64,000 nucleotides of DNA, from positions 842,077 to 906,076 of the forward strand of contig NZ_CM001436.1 in NCBI RefSeq assembly GCF_000243255.1, given 5' to 3'. This document shows positions 42,625-50,933 of this stretch, piece after piece. Positions within the stretch are counted from its first letter, which is position 1. The number at the start of each line of letters is the position of its first letter. The notes under the pieces were generated by a model. That model saw nothing but the letters and a program-made list of their open reading frames with translations, did no database searches and was not told the origin of the DNA. Made by a program: the position numbers and the translations under genes. The DNA comes from Methanoplanus limicola DSM 2279 (GTDB lineage: Archaea; Halobacteriota; Methanomicrobia; Methanomicrobiales; Methanomicrobiaceae).

Positions 42625-42942
42625 TTGGAATTTCTGGCAAGTTATAAAGGGAACAGTGATCCGGGCGAAGCAATAATCAGAGTTAAGCTGCCTAATAAGA
42701 AGAAAGACGAGATTTTTGCTACCGCAGATCTGATGCTCGGTGCAAATCACATAAGAGTAAGATGCTATGACGGCATAACAAGGACAGGCAGAATTAAAGG
42801 AAAAATCAAGAAGAGAGTCTGGATCAGAGAGGGTGATGTTCTGATTGTAGTTCCGTGGTCATTCCAGGACGAAAAGTGCGACATCATCTACAGGTACACC
42901 AGACCACAGGTGGAATGGTTAAGGAAGAATAAATATATTTAA
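42625..42942 (+). CDS. Translation initiation factor aIF-1A
   Basis: The 105-residue OB-fold protein is archaeal IF-1A, which binds the A site of the small subunit during initiation. The family sequences are IIRVKLPNKKKDEIFATADLMLGANHIRVRCYDGITRTGRIKGKIKKRVWIREGDVLIVVPWSFQDEKCDIIYRY with a C-terminal QVEWLRKNKYI. There is no ATG or GTG in the frame before the fold; an upstream in-frame stop lies at 42616. TTG at 42625 is the only suitable start, directly after GGAG, so the mRNA may be leaderless. Confidence 0.9.
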   Translation: MEFLASYKGNSDPGEAIIRVKLPNKKKDEIFATADLMLGANHIRVRCYDGITRTGRIKGKIKKRVWIREGDVLIVVPWSFQDEKCDIIYRYTRPQVEWLRKNKYI

Positions 42943-42950
42943 TATTTATA

Positions 42951-43781
42951 TCACATATTTTCAATTTTAATTATATATTCCTTAATTACTATTTTACTGA
43001 CGTCCTGAAGAGTATACTCGGCAGGAGTTCCCGAAGGAGTCAATCCTCCGGATATAATTGAATCTCCGCTGAAATAATTGTCCCAGGCAACAGAATAATC
43101 ATTGCCGGAGTCAGGAACATATTTTATCGTAACATCTGCTGTTGGGTCACAGTCATCTATTGTAGTATCAGGCGGATTTAACATACTCATCTGGAGAGCA
43201 CCTATACCACTCAGATACTGTTTAACCGGAGATTCTACAGAGAGCAGACTTATCACCAGAGTGCCGGTATCATCATCCATAAACCACCGGGGATCCGCAG
43301 CCATAACCGAACCGGCATTAAACTTCTGCCTTCTGACAAATGCGCCGTTCTCAATTGACATCACTGCCTCACCTTCAGAAGAGGTGTATCTCAGCTCCCC
43401 CGGGTAAAATATCTTACTTCCGGGTGAACCGTCAGAGAGAGTATATTCAATTTCAAAATACTGCACACTCTCAGATACGTTGATAGTCTCAAGATTACCC
43501 CCGGATACCATAACAGAGAGATCGCGATACGGAACATTGCTGAATGTCAGAATTTTCATATCATTCTGAATGGTTATCATCGTCTGCTCCATACTCTTCT
43601 CATCAGAACCAACCTGAGTTTCAATCAAAACCGGATAACCATAAAATGTAACCATCGCAATTCCGGTTATGACAATGGAGAACATTATTATAAACCCTAT
43701 AGATTCTGAAACTGCATTATCATCCCTTAAAGCCCTCAGACTATGTATAAATCCACATATGGTCTTAGAGCTTATAGTCAT
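42951..43781 (-). CDS. Pilin-like single-TM secreted protein (DUF7289-like)
   Basis: The 276-residue protein begins with a basic leader and the segment DDNAVSESIGFIIMFSIVITGIAMVTFYGYPVL, a single N-terminal membrane helix of the class III/pilin-like type. The ectodomain (about 50-276) includes EQTMITIQNDMKILTFSNVPYRDLSVMVSGGNL and FYPGELRYTSSEGEAVMSIENGAFV. This closely resembles the haloarchaeal DUF7289 pilin-like proteins in my memory. It is the last gene of a six-gene run; its ATG overlaps the previous stop by 4 bp. No pilus ATPase is near. Confidence 0.7.
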   Translation of the reverse strand: MTISSKTICGFIHSLRALRDDNAVSESIGFIIMFSIVITGIAMVTFYGYPVLIETQVGSDEKSMEQTMITIQNDMKILTFSNVPYRDLSVMVSGGNLETINVSESVQYFEIEYTLSDGSPGSKIFYPGELRYTSSEGEAVMSIENGAFVRRQKFNAGSVMAADPRWFMDDDTGTLVISLLSVESPVKQYLSGIGALQMSMLNPPDTTIDDCDPTADVTIKYVPDSGNDYSVAWDNYFSGDSIISGGLTPSGTPAEYTLQDVSKIVIKEYIIKIENM

Positions 43782-44311
43782 CTGAAACCTCCGGAGTCAT
43801 ATGTTATCACATTTTCACCTGTACCTGTGGTATTTCCTGTAACACCCCTTGTTGCACCTATACCTGAGAGGGAGATTCTTGTTGTAATATAACCGTCAGT
43901 GACAATTATAGTCTGTCCGGCCCCGGTCGCCAGTGGATCAAGCCTCAGATAATACTCTTTCCCGGCAACATCATCAGGAATATTAAAAGATGTCACAACC
44001 CTGCCGGTCTCAGGTGCAACCGCATAAAGATCCACAACCCTTACACTCATACCATTGCCAATATCCACAAAAGAGTTGTATTTTATAGTATTCGAGGGTT
44101 TTTCGATGAATATTGTGTTCGCCGCAAAAAAGACAACTACAAGCATCACAACCATGACTGTTGTAATGTTTAAATACTCAACCATAGTGCTCACTGCTGA
44201 GTCATCAGGCCTTCTGAGCATCCTTTTGCAGTTATTTATCACCCTGTCGGAGATATCCACCCCGTAACAAGGTAATTTTGACCAGAATAATAACTCAGAT
44301 GACAATATCAT
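43778..44311 (-). CDS. Pilin-like single-TM secreted protein (DUF7266-like)
   Basis: The 177-residue product has an N-terminal stretch with two Asp residues before the helix (RPDDSAVSTMVEYLNITTVMVVMLVVVFFAANTIFI), again the layout of archaeal pilin-like proteins. The remainder (SFVDIGNGMSVRVVDLYAVAPETGRVVTSFNIPDDVAGKEYYLRLDP) is an ectodomain of beta character, and the C-terminal part is Thr/Gly-rich. The chosen ATG at 44311 precedes about 35 residues before the helix; a later start near the DDSAV sequence is possible. It overlaps the downstream gene by 4 bp. Confidence 0.6.
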   Translation of the reverse strand: MILSSELLFWSKLPCYGVDISDRVINNCKRMLRRPDDSAVSTMVEYLNITTVMVVMLVVVFFAANTIFIEKPSNTIKYNSFVDIGNGMSVRVVDLYAVAPETGRVVTSFNIPDDVAGKEYYLRLDPLATGAGQTIIVTDGYITTRISLSGIGATRGVTGNTTGTGENVITYDSGGFR

Positions 44312-44346
44312 CCCCCGTATAGTATTTATTTTTCATTCAGAATACC

Positions 44347-44733
44347 TCATTTTTTTGTGAATAAATTATAGGATTCATCATATGTCGTAATTCCATTATT
44401 GAAATGGATTAAAACCTCAGTGTAATCATAAAGTGCATTGCTGCCGGGAGTGCCCTCTGATAGTTCAGATACGGAATTGCTCCTTGTAAGAGAGAGAAGA
44501 GACAGTTCATCAATAAGATCATTCTTTGTGCCGTTATCCTCAATTCTGAAAATTCCGGCTGAGAGATCCCTTACATCCTGAATTTCAGTCTTGGGAAATT
44601 CAAGCACAGCTTCTGAAGTGGTCTGCCCGACAAGGATCGACTGATTAATCAGAAAAGCCAGGAAAAATATTGAAACACTTACTACAAATCCCATAAGGAC
44701 AATCCACTGCCCTTCATCATTTATTCTCTCCAT
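44347..44733 (-). CDS. Pilin-like small single-TM protein
   Basis: The 128-residue protein opens MERINDEGQWIVLMGFVVSVSIFFLAFLINQSILVGQ: a charged leader, then one membrane helix. The glycine-glutamine at DEGQ is typical of the DUF7261-like group of archaeal pilin-like proteins. The ectodomain has EFPKTEIQDVRDLSAGIFRIEDNGTKNDLIDEL. It overlaps the gene upstream by 13 bp and is followed by the DUF7266-like gene after 35 bp. I cannot assign a function beyond assembly in an external structure or the cell surface. Confidence 0.55.
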   Translation of the reverse strand: MERINDEGQWIVLMGFVVSVSIFFLAFLINQSILVGQTTSEAVLEFPKTEIQDVRDLSAGIFRIEDNGTKNDLIDELSLLSLTRSNSVSELSEGTPGSNALYDYTEVLIHFNNGITTYDESYNLFTKK

Positions 44734-45236
44734 AATATCACCTCAAAGCGGACAATACTCTCACTTCCGTCCCATTCAGTCAAAAGATACCTCCCTGTAC
44801 TTACAGAAGGTCTTTTTGCGTAATTTTCCGGATTGTCAGGCAGGGACTGATTCTCAACCGCCCCGGCATCCACATAATATATAGCAGAACTGAAACTGAG
44901 TGAATCTACTATAGTGGTAGCACCGGTTCCGGATGAGATGAGTTCGCTAAAACTCTCTCTGAACTGCAGGGCAGCAGCAGACTCAGATACTCCTCCGGCG
45001 TCAATTCCGGAGACTATATCCTCAAGCTCACTCTCATCACCGTAAATATAAGGTGTTGACATAACCCTTAAGGCATCAAAGCCAAGCTGCTCAGTCTGCA
45101 TATCGCTGATATGGACATCTGCCGGGGTGTAAACCGAAGCAGTGCCCACTATAAAAAAAGCGGTTGTAAGCATGATGAGTCCGGCAACAAGGCCTTCAAT
45201 GGTAAAAAGCTGCGCTTCATCACCGGGAATCACCAT
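44721..45236 (-). CDS. Pilin-like single-TM secreted protein (DUF7288-like)
   Basis: The 171-residue product starts MVIPGDEAQLFTIEGLVAGLIMLTTAFFIVGTASV. The Gly-Asp-Glu-Ala leader followed by a hydrophobic helix with a Glu at position 14 resembles class III (type IV pilin) signal peptides, in which Glu at +5 is needed for assembly. The ectodomain starts YTPADVHISDMQTEQLGFDALRVMSTPYIYG. It is similar in pattern to the haloarchaeal DUF7288 proteins. It overlaps the upstream gene by 7 bp and the downstream gene by 13 bp. Confidence 0.6.
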   Translation of the reverse strand: MVIPGDEAQLFTIEGLVAGLIMLTTAFFIVGTASVYTPADVHISDMQTEQLGFDALRVMSTPYIYGDESELEDIVSGIDAGGVSESAAALQFRESFSELISSGTGATTIVDSLSFSSAIYYVDAGAVENQSLPDNPENYAKRPSVSTGRYLLTEWDGSESIVRFEVILWRE

Positions 45237-46315
45237 ACTGCAACCTCCATCACAACCGGAACCAGATAAGGTTCGGCCATATAATCCCGGCCGTAACCAT
45301 AATCGAAATCTCCGGATGTGTAGTTATGATCATATAAATTATTATCAAATTCATATGTCAGATTCATGACAACCTGAAATACCGCATCTGCCTGGGAGGA
45401 GAACATAGTCGGAGGGAGCAGCATAAATCTGACAGTATCAGAATCTGTCACATTAATGTCATCTGCTGAAGCATCACTTCCCATAGTATAATAAACCCCG
45501 TCAACATCGAACCTGTATGTGGTATTCTCAAAACGGTCATAATTCCTCGGAACATATGCCCCGGACTTGTAGTAACGTATCTTTGTAATCTTTACTGATG
45601 AGATATAGCTCTTATTCAGGGATGCTGAGAAATTTGAGATCTCAAATAATACAGAATCAGATAGTGGATTTATTCTGTACTCCACCGGAATTTCAGCATT
45701 GATGAGTTCACTGTAATTTAAACTGAGTGTAATATCTGTATCAACAGAGGTGAGATTTCTTTCAGCAATATTTGTATTGTATTCTTCGCAGTTAATCTCA
45801 GCCACAGGATCAATTCTGATAAGACCGAGTCTTCTCATATATCCATAACCCATATCCGGAACAGGAGAGCCTGCATAATAGGCAGGACCGTCCTTAATCT
45901 TCAGGGAGATGTTATAGTTGTACTCAATCTCACCGAATACCGCAAGGTCACGGTAATCATCATCCGTAAACTCAAAATTACCCTGATTAAAGAATTCAAT
46001 GACCTTTTTTTCAGATAAAACTGCCGGAGATTCAGAGGATAATGAAAGCCCGAATCTCTCGATCTCATCCTTATCCGGTACAGCCAGGTATTCCCAGCCA
46101 GGGTCTGAAGGAGAACCCGGGTCTTCCATCAGTATCACAGATGTCCGGTACGCAACAGCATCATAATCAATTCCTGCTCCATTTATACCGACAAAGAGTC
46201 CCGGAACGATACTGACCACCATTATAAAAGCCACAATAAAGATCCCAAAACCGACCAGAAAATCAATGGTAAGAAATCCGTCATCGCTACAGTAATCTCT
46301 CAGTTCAGACCACAT
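45230..46315 (-). CDS. Large pilin-like surface protein
   Basis: The 361-residue product is the largest in the cluster. The N-terminus MWSELRDYCSDDGFLTIDFLVGFGIFIVAFIMVVSIVPGLF has an acidic leader followed by a single helix with Asp at the helix start, as in pseudopilins. The ectodomain contains YDAVAYRTSVILMEDPGSPSDPGWEYLAVPD (about 50-80), later a beta-rich part with several Asn-X-Ser/Thr sequons that might be N-glycosylated, and ends YLVPVVMEVAVW. It overlaps both neighbours by a few bases. Probably located outside the membrane as an anchor or adhesion subunit. Confidence 0.65.
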   Translation of the reverse strand: MWSELRDYCSDDGFLTIDFLVGFGIFIVAFIMVVSIVPGLFVGINGAGIDYDAVAYRTSVILMEDPGSPSDPGWEYLAVPDKDEIERFGLSLSSESPAVLSEKKVIEFFNQGNFEFTDDDYRDLAVFGEIEYNYNISLKIKDGPAYYAGSPVPDMGYGYMRRLGLIRIDPVAEINCEEYNTNIAERNLTSVDTDITLSLNYSELINAEIPVEYRINPLSDSVLFEISNFSASLNKSYISSVKITKIRYYKSGAYVPRNYDRFENTTYRFDVDGVYYTMGSDASADDINVTDSDTVRFMLLPPTMFSSQADAVFQVVMNLTYEFDNNLYDHNYTSGDFDYGYGRDYMAEPYLVPVVMEVAVW

Positions 46316-46940
46316 CCCCGGTCATGGAATCAAACTTTAAGGCCGTCAGATTTCCTCTGTCATTGATAAAAATCCTGTAATAACCGGAAGTAATCTCAAT
46401 ATCCATATGAGAACTCTCAGAATTATCAGTTATTCCTGTTATAAGATCATAATTCTTCTCAAATAACTCAGCAGACGGGATAATCTCATCAGTATTAATC
46501 TCCCCGCCATACAGGACTCCGGGCCATTCCTCCTCCTGCCATCCCGGCAAAGTGTATTTTAATAAAACATTTTTACCATCACTGACAGCACCAACAATCC
46601 AGGAGTCACAATTTCCATATATATCTGCGTTGGTCCCGCGGATTATCCGCACAGAATAATTGTCCCCGGTGAGATAACCGTCAGAGACAGAGAGGTTTAA
46701 CTGCATAAACGCATACCTGAGATCCATTCTGTCATTATCAGAAAGAGAATCTCCGGAAGTATCATTAAATATTCCGGGGGGCTCTGAATCACCAGCAGAA
46801 TATGTATTTTCTCCGGACACCTGGCCGGCAGGCACTTCACCCAGACATCCGGATAAAAAAACAAGTGATGTAATGATGAGCAGAACTGAAAAAGAGAGAT
46901 ATTTCACAACAGCAACACCGGTCATATTTACAGATTCCAT
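46305..46940 (-). CDS. Lipoprotein, first gene of the pilin-like operon
   Basis: The 211-residue protein has a signal peptide with a lipobox (YLSFSVLLIITSLVFLSGCLG, cleavage before C32), so it is expected to be lipid-anchored on the outer face. The mature part includes a Ser/Thr/Gly-rich linker, then MDLRYAFMQLNLSVSDGYLTGDNYSVRIIRGT and a C-terminal YYRIFINDRGNLTALKFDS. It starts the six-gene operon and ends 11 bp inside the next gene. I do not recognise the family. An in-frame ATG five codons later is an alternative start. Confidence 0.65.
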   Translation of the reverse strand: MESVNMTGVAVVKYLSFSVLLIITSLVFLSGCLGEVPAGQVSGENTYSAGDSEPPGIFNDTSGDSLSDNDRMDLRYAFMQLNLSVSDGYLTGDNYSVRIIRGTNADIYGNCDSWIVGAVSDGKNVLLKYTLPGWQEEEWPGVLYGGEINTDEIIPSAELFEKNYDLITGITDNSESSHMDIEITSGYYRIFINDRGNLTALKFDSMTGDVV

Positions 46941-47087
46941 ATTTAAGATGAAACATTAATTAATCTTTGCCGGATAATCCGCCAGGAAATAATATTCACT
47001 GATGACAGATAACTGTCAGTAATGATACAGAACAGCAACAGAGGCATGAATATATTTCCGGAAAATAAAAAAGAATCGCTGAAAAAA

Positions 47088-47121
47088 CACCTTAAAAAAC
47101 GCCATAGAGGCAATTAAGGTG
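47088..47121 (-). terminator. Hairpin downstream of the DUF1015 gene
   Basis: CACCTTAA (47088-47095) and TTAAGGTG (47114-47121) are perfect 8-bp arms, 22 bp after the stop codon of the DUF1015 gene. On the minus strand the stem is followed by a TTTTTTC tract, which fits a terminator. Confidence 0.5.
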
Positions 47122-47142
47122 CAATTCAGGCAAAAAATACCC

Positions 47143-48402
47143 TTATTCAAGGGTGTGAATAACCAGACCAGACAGAAGTTTCGGTTCAAACCATGTGGAC
47201 TTAGGAGGCATTACATTACCCTCATCGGCAACAGAGAGAACAGTCTCCACTTTTACCGGCTGAAGTGAGAATGCAACTTTAAAGGCACCGCTGTCAACCC
47301 TTCCTTTAAGATCAGCAAGCGGTCTTGCGCCGCCGAGATACTGAAGCCTTGGATCTTTTCTGGGATCGGTTATACCAAGCATATCTTCCATAACTTCCTT
47401 CTGAAGCACAGATACATCAAGTGATCCAATCACATCTTCCGGATTTCTGACAGGTGCGGACAACTCATACCACTTTCCTGCCAGGTACATATGAATTGTA
47501 TGAATGGGTGTCTTTGAATCCTTTAGTGGCGGAATTCTGAATACCCGGTCATTAATCTCCCCGTATACCCTGACATCAAAACGGGATTTAATCTCAGCCA
47601 TAAATGTTTCAGGACTGTAACTTCCAAGATCGGTTACAAGTCTTGAATAACCGTGGATCTTAACCCTGTTCTCCGCAAATATGACCGCCATAAAGCGATC
47701 AGACTCAGGAGTCATCCTTCCTTCTGATTCCCTCTTCTCTGCCACATTTACGGATGACTTAGCACGGTGATGCCCGTCGGCGATATAGAAGGAATCAACT
47801 CCGGCAAACATATCTTCAAGATCTGTTAAAATTCGCGGGTCAGATATTCTGAATACTTCATGCACCACACCGCTGCCTTCTCTGGCAACTGCATCAGGAT
47901 TACCCTCAGGCACAAGGGAATCTATATATGAATAAATATCTCCGGAATCACGGTACAGAAGCACAACAAGGCCGGTGTTTGCATTTGTGGTATCGATGTG
48001 CTTTGTCCTGTCCTCTTCCTTGTCATAGCGGGTATGCTCATGCTTCTTAATCCGGTCTGCCCTGTAGTCATCAACTGATACATTGGATACAAATCCAAGG
48101 TAAATACTCTCACCCTGCTTAATTCTGTACAGGTATATACCAGGCTCCTCATCCTGCACTAAAAGACCTTTTTCCATCAGAATTTTGAGATTTCTGTCCG
48201 CAGCCTCATAGACCTCAGGCGATGCGGGATCCACCCCCGGAAGGGTTGCTTCAGACCTGATAACACGCATAAAACTCCGGGGCTGATTTTCAATAATCTC
48301 CTTTGCCTCCTCTGTGCTCACAACGTCATACGGAACTGAAGCTATATTTCCTGCTTCTTCTTTAACAGGCCTTACTGCTTTGAAAGGATATATTTTTACC
48401 AT
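47143..48402 (-). CDS. DUF1015 family protein
   Basis: The 419-residue protein matches DUF1015, a conserved family with MVKIYPFKAVRPVKEEAGNIASVPYDVVSTEEAKEI at the N-terminus, RADRIKKHEHTRYDKEEDRTKHIDTTNANTG in the centre and SFYIADGHHRAKSSV (ADGHHR, a conserved and possibly catalytic motif). The C-terminus includes DPRLQYLGG. Some DUF1015 members have been linked to serine metabolism and phosphotransfer (SerC/SerK neighbourhood), but no activity is proven here. It is cytoplasmic and single. Confidence 0.85.
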   Translation of the reverse strand: MVKIYPFKAVRPVKEEAGNIASVPYDVVSTEEAKEIIENQPRSFMRVIRSEATLPGVDPASPEVYEAADRNLKILMEKGLLVQDEEPGIYLYRIKQGESIYLGFVSNVSVDDYRADRIKKHEHTRYDKEEDRTKHIDTTNANTGLVVLLYRDSGDIYSYIDSLVPEGNPDAVAREGSGVVHEVFRISDPRILTDLEDMFAGVDSFYIADGHHRAKSSVNVAEKRESEGRMTPESDRFMAVIFAENRVKIHGYSRLVTDLGSYSPETFMAEIKSRFDVRVYGEINDRVFRIPPLKDSKTPIHTIHMYLAGKWYELSAPVRNPEDVIGSLDVSVLQKEVMEDMLGITDPRKDPRLQYLGGARPLADLKGRVDSGAFKVAFSLQPVKVETVLSVADEGNVMPPKSTWFEPKLLSGLVIHTLE

Positions 48403-48599
48403 TTTATTAGTGCCTCTTTCAGATGCCTATTATTTGGTATTTCACAATGTTTATAATTGTCCGAATTATCATGCAGAAATTACTGATGAAATGATTAAAG
48501 AAAATTCCGGATATGAAAAAAGCTGTAAATGGCTGTAACTCCAATTGATATATAGCCGGCAGTCAGAGAAATTCACAATAATAGCGGAGATATTACAAA

Positions 48600-49061
48600 A
48601 TGGATGATGACAAAATAATTATCAGAAGGGCAAAAACTGAGGACATACCCGGAATAATCGAAATAGAGAAGGAAATATTTGATGACCCCTGGCATAAAGA
48701 CTCCTTTTATGAAGCAATATTCCTCTTCCCCGGACTTTTCTTTGTTGCCACAGATGACTCGGAAATTACAGGCTTTCTGACCGGAGGAATAGAAGATACC
48801 GGCGAGGAGAAATATGGCCATATAATGAATATAGGCACTAAAAAAAGCCGTCAGGGAGAGGGCATTGGCAGCCTCCTGATAAAAAGACTTGAATATGAAC
48901 TGATTCTCCTTGGAGTTTCAGGCATTCAGCTTGAAGTAAGGGTCTCAAATACCGGCGCACAGGACTTTTACAGAAAACTTGGATTTAGTGATGTCTTTGT
49001 AATATCCGAATATTACAGTGACGGGGAAGATGCCCTGCTCATGGGATTCTGGTTCGACTGA
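48600..49061 (+). CDS. GNAT N-acetyltransferase (RimI-like)
   Basis: The 153-residue protein is a GNAT-fold acetyltransferase. It opens DKIIIRRAKTEDIPGIIEIEKEIFDDPWHKDSFYEAI as in ribosomal-protein N-acetyltransferases, has the acetyl-CoA loop SRQGEGIGSLLIKRL (QxxGxG), and ends VSNTGAQDFYRKLGFSDVFVISEYYSDGEDALLMG, a RimI/Naa10-like C-terminus. The archaeal RimI/Ard1 protein acetylates N-termini in the cytoplasm. A plus-strand gene followed after 38 bp by a repeat element and then phr. Confidence 0.88.
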   Translation: MDDDKIIIRRAKTEDIPGIIEIEKEIFDDPWHKDSFYEAIFLFPGLFFVATDDSEITGFLTGGIEDTGEEKYGHIMNIGTKKSRQGEGIGSLLIKRLEYELILLGVSGIQLEVRVSNTGAQDFYRKLGFSDVFVISEYYSDGEDALLMGFWFD

Positions 49062-49099
49062 GAAGAAGCACATAGAAGAAGCACATCCGGATTGTAAAT

Positions 49100-49233
49100 T
49101 ATAGATTATAAACATATATTCAGGAATAACCGGAACGAAATGGAGATTATTTCTAAGCGTGCATTCTAATCTCACTACATAGTCTTTAAGCAAACTTTCC
49201 GGATAATTTCTGAAAGTCTTGTATTAGACCATA
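49100..49233 (-). repeat. Dispersed two-hairpin element, full copy E (diverged)
   Basis: Read on the minus strand from 49233 the copy runs TATGGTCTAATACAAGACTTTC ... to ATAATCTATA and aligns throughout with the copy at 21212-21351, with more substitutions. Hairpin 1 is ACTTTC with GAAAGT (arms broken by one mismatch), and hairpin 2 keeps AATAATCTCC...CGGTTATTCC. It lies between rimI and phr. Confidence 0.75.
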
Positions 49234-49279
49234 CTTTTCTGAAAAAAACTATATCCCTTACAAAAACTCTCATAGAATA

Positions 49280-50710
49280 ATGGGGAGTAAAGAATACGGA
49301 ATCTCGGTTCACATCTTCAGGCGTGATCTCCGCCTTGATGACAATACTGCGCTGCTGAATGCACTTGAAAGATCAGAAAGGGTAATTCCGGTTTATATCG
49401 CCGAACCGGAATTCAGTATAAATAACCAAAATATTCCGGAGGTCAGGCATTCCTTCATCATCAGATCTCTGAATGAACTTGACCTGGAACTGAAAGAGAA
49501 AGAAAGCCGGCTTTATTATTTCAGTGACGGAACAGAAAAAGCACTGGAATACCTGATAAAAGAGACCGGTGCTGAAGCATTTTTTGCAAACCGCGATTAT
49601 TCACCATATGCACAAAAAAGAGATATAAAAGCAGCTGAAATTCTGAACTCTGCAGGAATTACTGATTACTGCCTGACACCCGATCTTATGCTGAATGAAC
49701 CCGGCAGGGTACTCAGAAAAGACGGTGGTACATACAGCGTATTCACCCCATACTTCAGACGTGCAGAGGAGCATAAGGTAAGAGTGCCCCTGAAATGCAG
49801 ATATGACAATTTTTACAGGAGTTATGATATAAATCCAGACAAAAATATTATTCCGGGCGGCAGCAATACCAAAATAGAAGTTAAATACGGCACAGAGGGA
49901 CTCAAAACCGGTTCTGAAAGAAATCACCTGAAGGGAGGAAGGGCTGAGGCACTTAATCTCCTCGGTAAACTTGCAGAACTGAAAGACTATAGCAATACAA
50001 GAAACATTCCGTCTGTAAAAGGCACAACATATCTCTCAGCCCATTTAAAATTCGGCACAGTCTCTGTCCGTGAGGTTTACAATGCAATAGCCGGCACATT
50101 GGGCTATGACTCTGAACTGTTGAGGCAGCTTTACTGGCGGGATTTTTATATATATACAGCTTTTCACAACCCACATATATTCACCGGACCATTCCACAGG
50201 AAATATGAGAAACTCCCATGGAATAACGATGAGAAACTCTTTGAAAAATGGTGCACAGGAAATACCGGATTTCCGATTGTTGACGCAGGCATGCGCGAAC
50301 TGAACTCAACCGGATATATGCACAACAGGGTCAGAATGATAACTGCATCATTTCTGGTTAAGGACCTGCACATAAACTGGATGCGGGGTGAGAGATATTT
50401 CGCATCAAAACTTCTCGACTATGACCCCTGCATCAACAACGGGAACTGGCAGTGGTCAGCATCAACAGGATCTGACTCGCAGCCGTGGTTTCGGATATTC
50501 AACCCATGGCTTCAGCAGAAAAAATATGATCCTGACTGCATATACATTAAAAGATGGGTTACGGAACTGTCAGATATACCACCGTCCCGGATCCATAATC
50601 CTGACCTCATGAATAAACATGAAATTAAAGGATACCCTCATCCGGTTGCTGACCACAGGGAAGAATCACAGCTCAGCAGAAAAATATTTTCGGAGACCAA
50701 CAGAAAATAG
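49280..50710 (+). CDS. phr: Class I DNA photolyase (deoxyribodipyrimidine photolyase)
   Basis: The 476-residue flavoprotein repairs UV-induced pyrimidine dimers using light. The N-terminal antenna domain starts SVHIFRRDLRLDDNTALLNAL; the FAD-binding C-terminal domain includes LRQLYWRDFYIYTAFHNPH, FPIVDAGMRELNSTGYMHNRVRMITASFLVKDLHINW, and the family-specific DYDPCINNGNWQWSASTGSDSQPWFRIFNPW. These match class I CPD photolyases. The gene is bracketed by two copies of the dispersed element in the same orientation (49100-49233 and 50737-50814), which raises the idea of transfer as a unit. Confidence 0.95.
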   Translation: MGSKEYGISVHIFRRDLRLDDNTALLNALERSERVIPVYIAEPEFSINNQNIPEVRHSFIIRSLNELDLELKEKESRLYYFSDGTEKALEYLIKETGAEAFFANRDYSPYAQKRDIKAAEILNSAGITDYCLTPDLMLNEPGRVLRKDGGTYSVFTPYFRRAEEHKVRVPLKCRYDNFYRSYDINPDKNIIPGGSNTKIEVKYGTEGLKTGSERNHLKGGRAEALNLLGKLAELKDYSNTRNIPSVKGTTYLSAHLKFGTVSVREVYNAIAGTLGYDSELLRQLYWRDFYIYTAFHNPHIFTGPFHRKYEKLPWNNDEKLFEKWCTGNTGFPIVDAGMRELNSTGYMHNRVRMITASFLVKDLHINWMRGERYFASKLLDYDPCINNGNWQWSASTGSDSQPWFRIFNPWLQQKKYDPDCIYIKRWVTELSDIPPSRIHNPDLMNKHEIKGYPHPVADHREESQLSRKIFSETNRK

Positions 50711-50736
50711 ACTGTCTGAATGACAAAAATACAATA

Positions 50737-50814
50737 TATGCCCGTATTATGATGCAATTCATAGTAATAAGCAAACTTCCCGGACCATTACGGGAAGTTC
50801 TGCATTATACCATA
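50737..50814 (-). repeat. Dispersed two-hairpin element, left-half copy D
   Basis: Read on the minus strand from 50814: TATGGTATAATGCAGAACTTCCCG...CTTATTACTATGAATTGCATC, matching the left half of the copy at 63616-63747. Hairpin 1 is perfect here as ACTTCCCG/CGGGAAGT, a compensatory variant of ACTTTCCG/CGGAAAGT. The right half and hairpin 2 are missing. It begins 27 bp after the phr stop codon. Confidence 0.8.
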
Positions 50815-50933
50815 TTGCTGTAAAAGGCAGATCAATATTATCACCGGAACTAATCAGCTTCATTTGAAATCCGGCACACCACATAATAAAGATATATATA
50901 TAGTCAGGACATAATCAGACATTAGTGATAATT

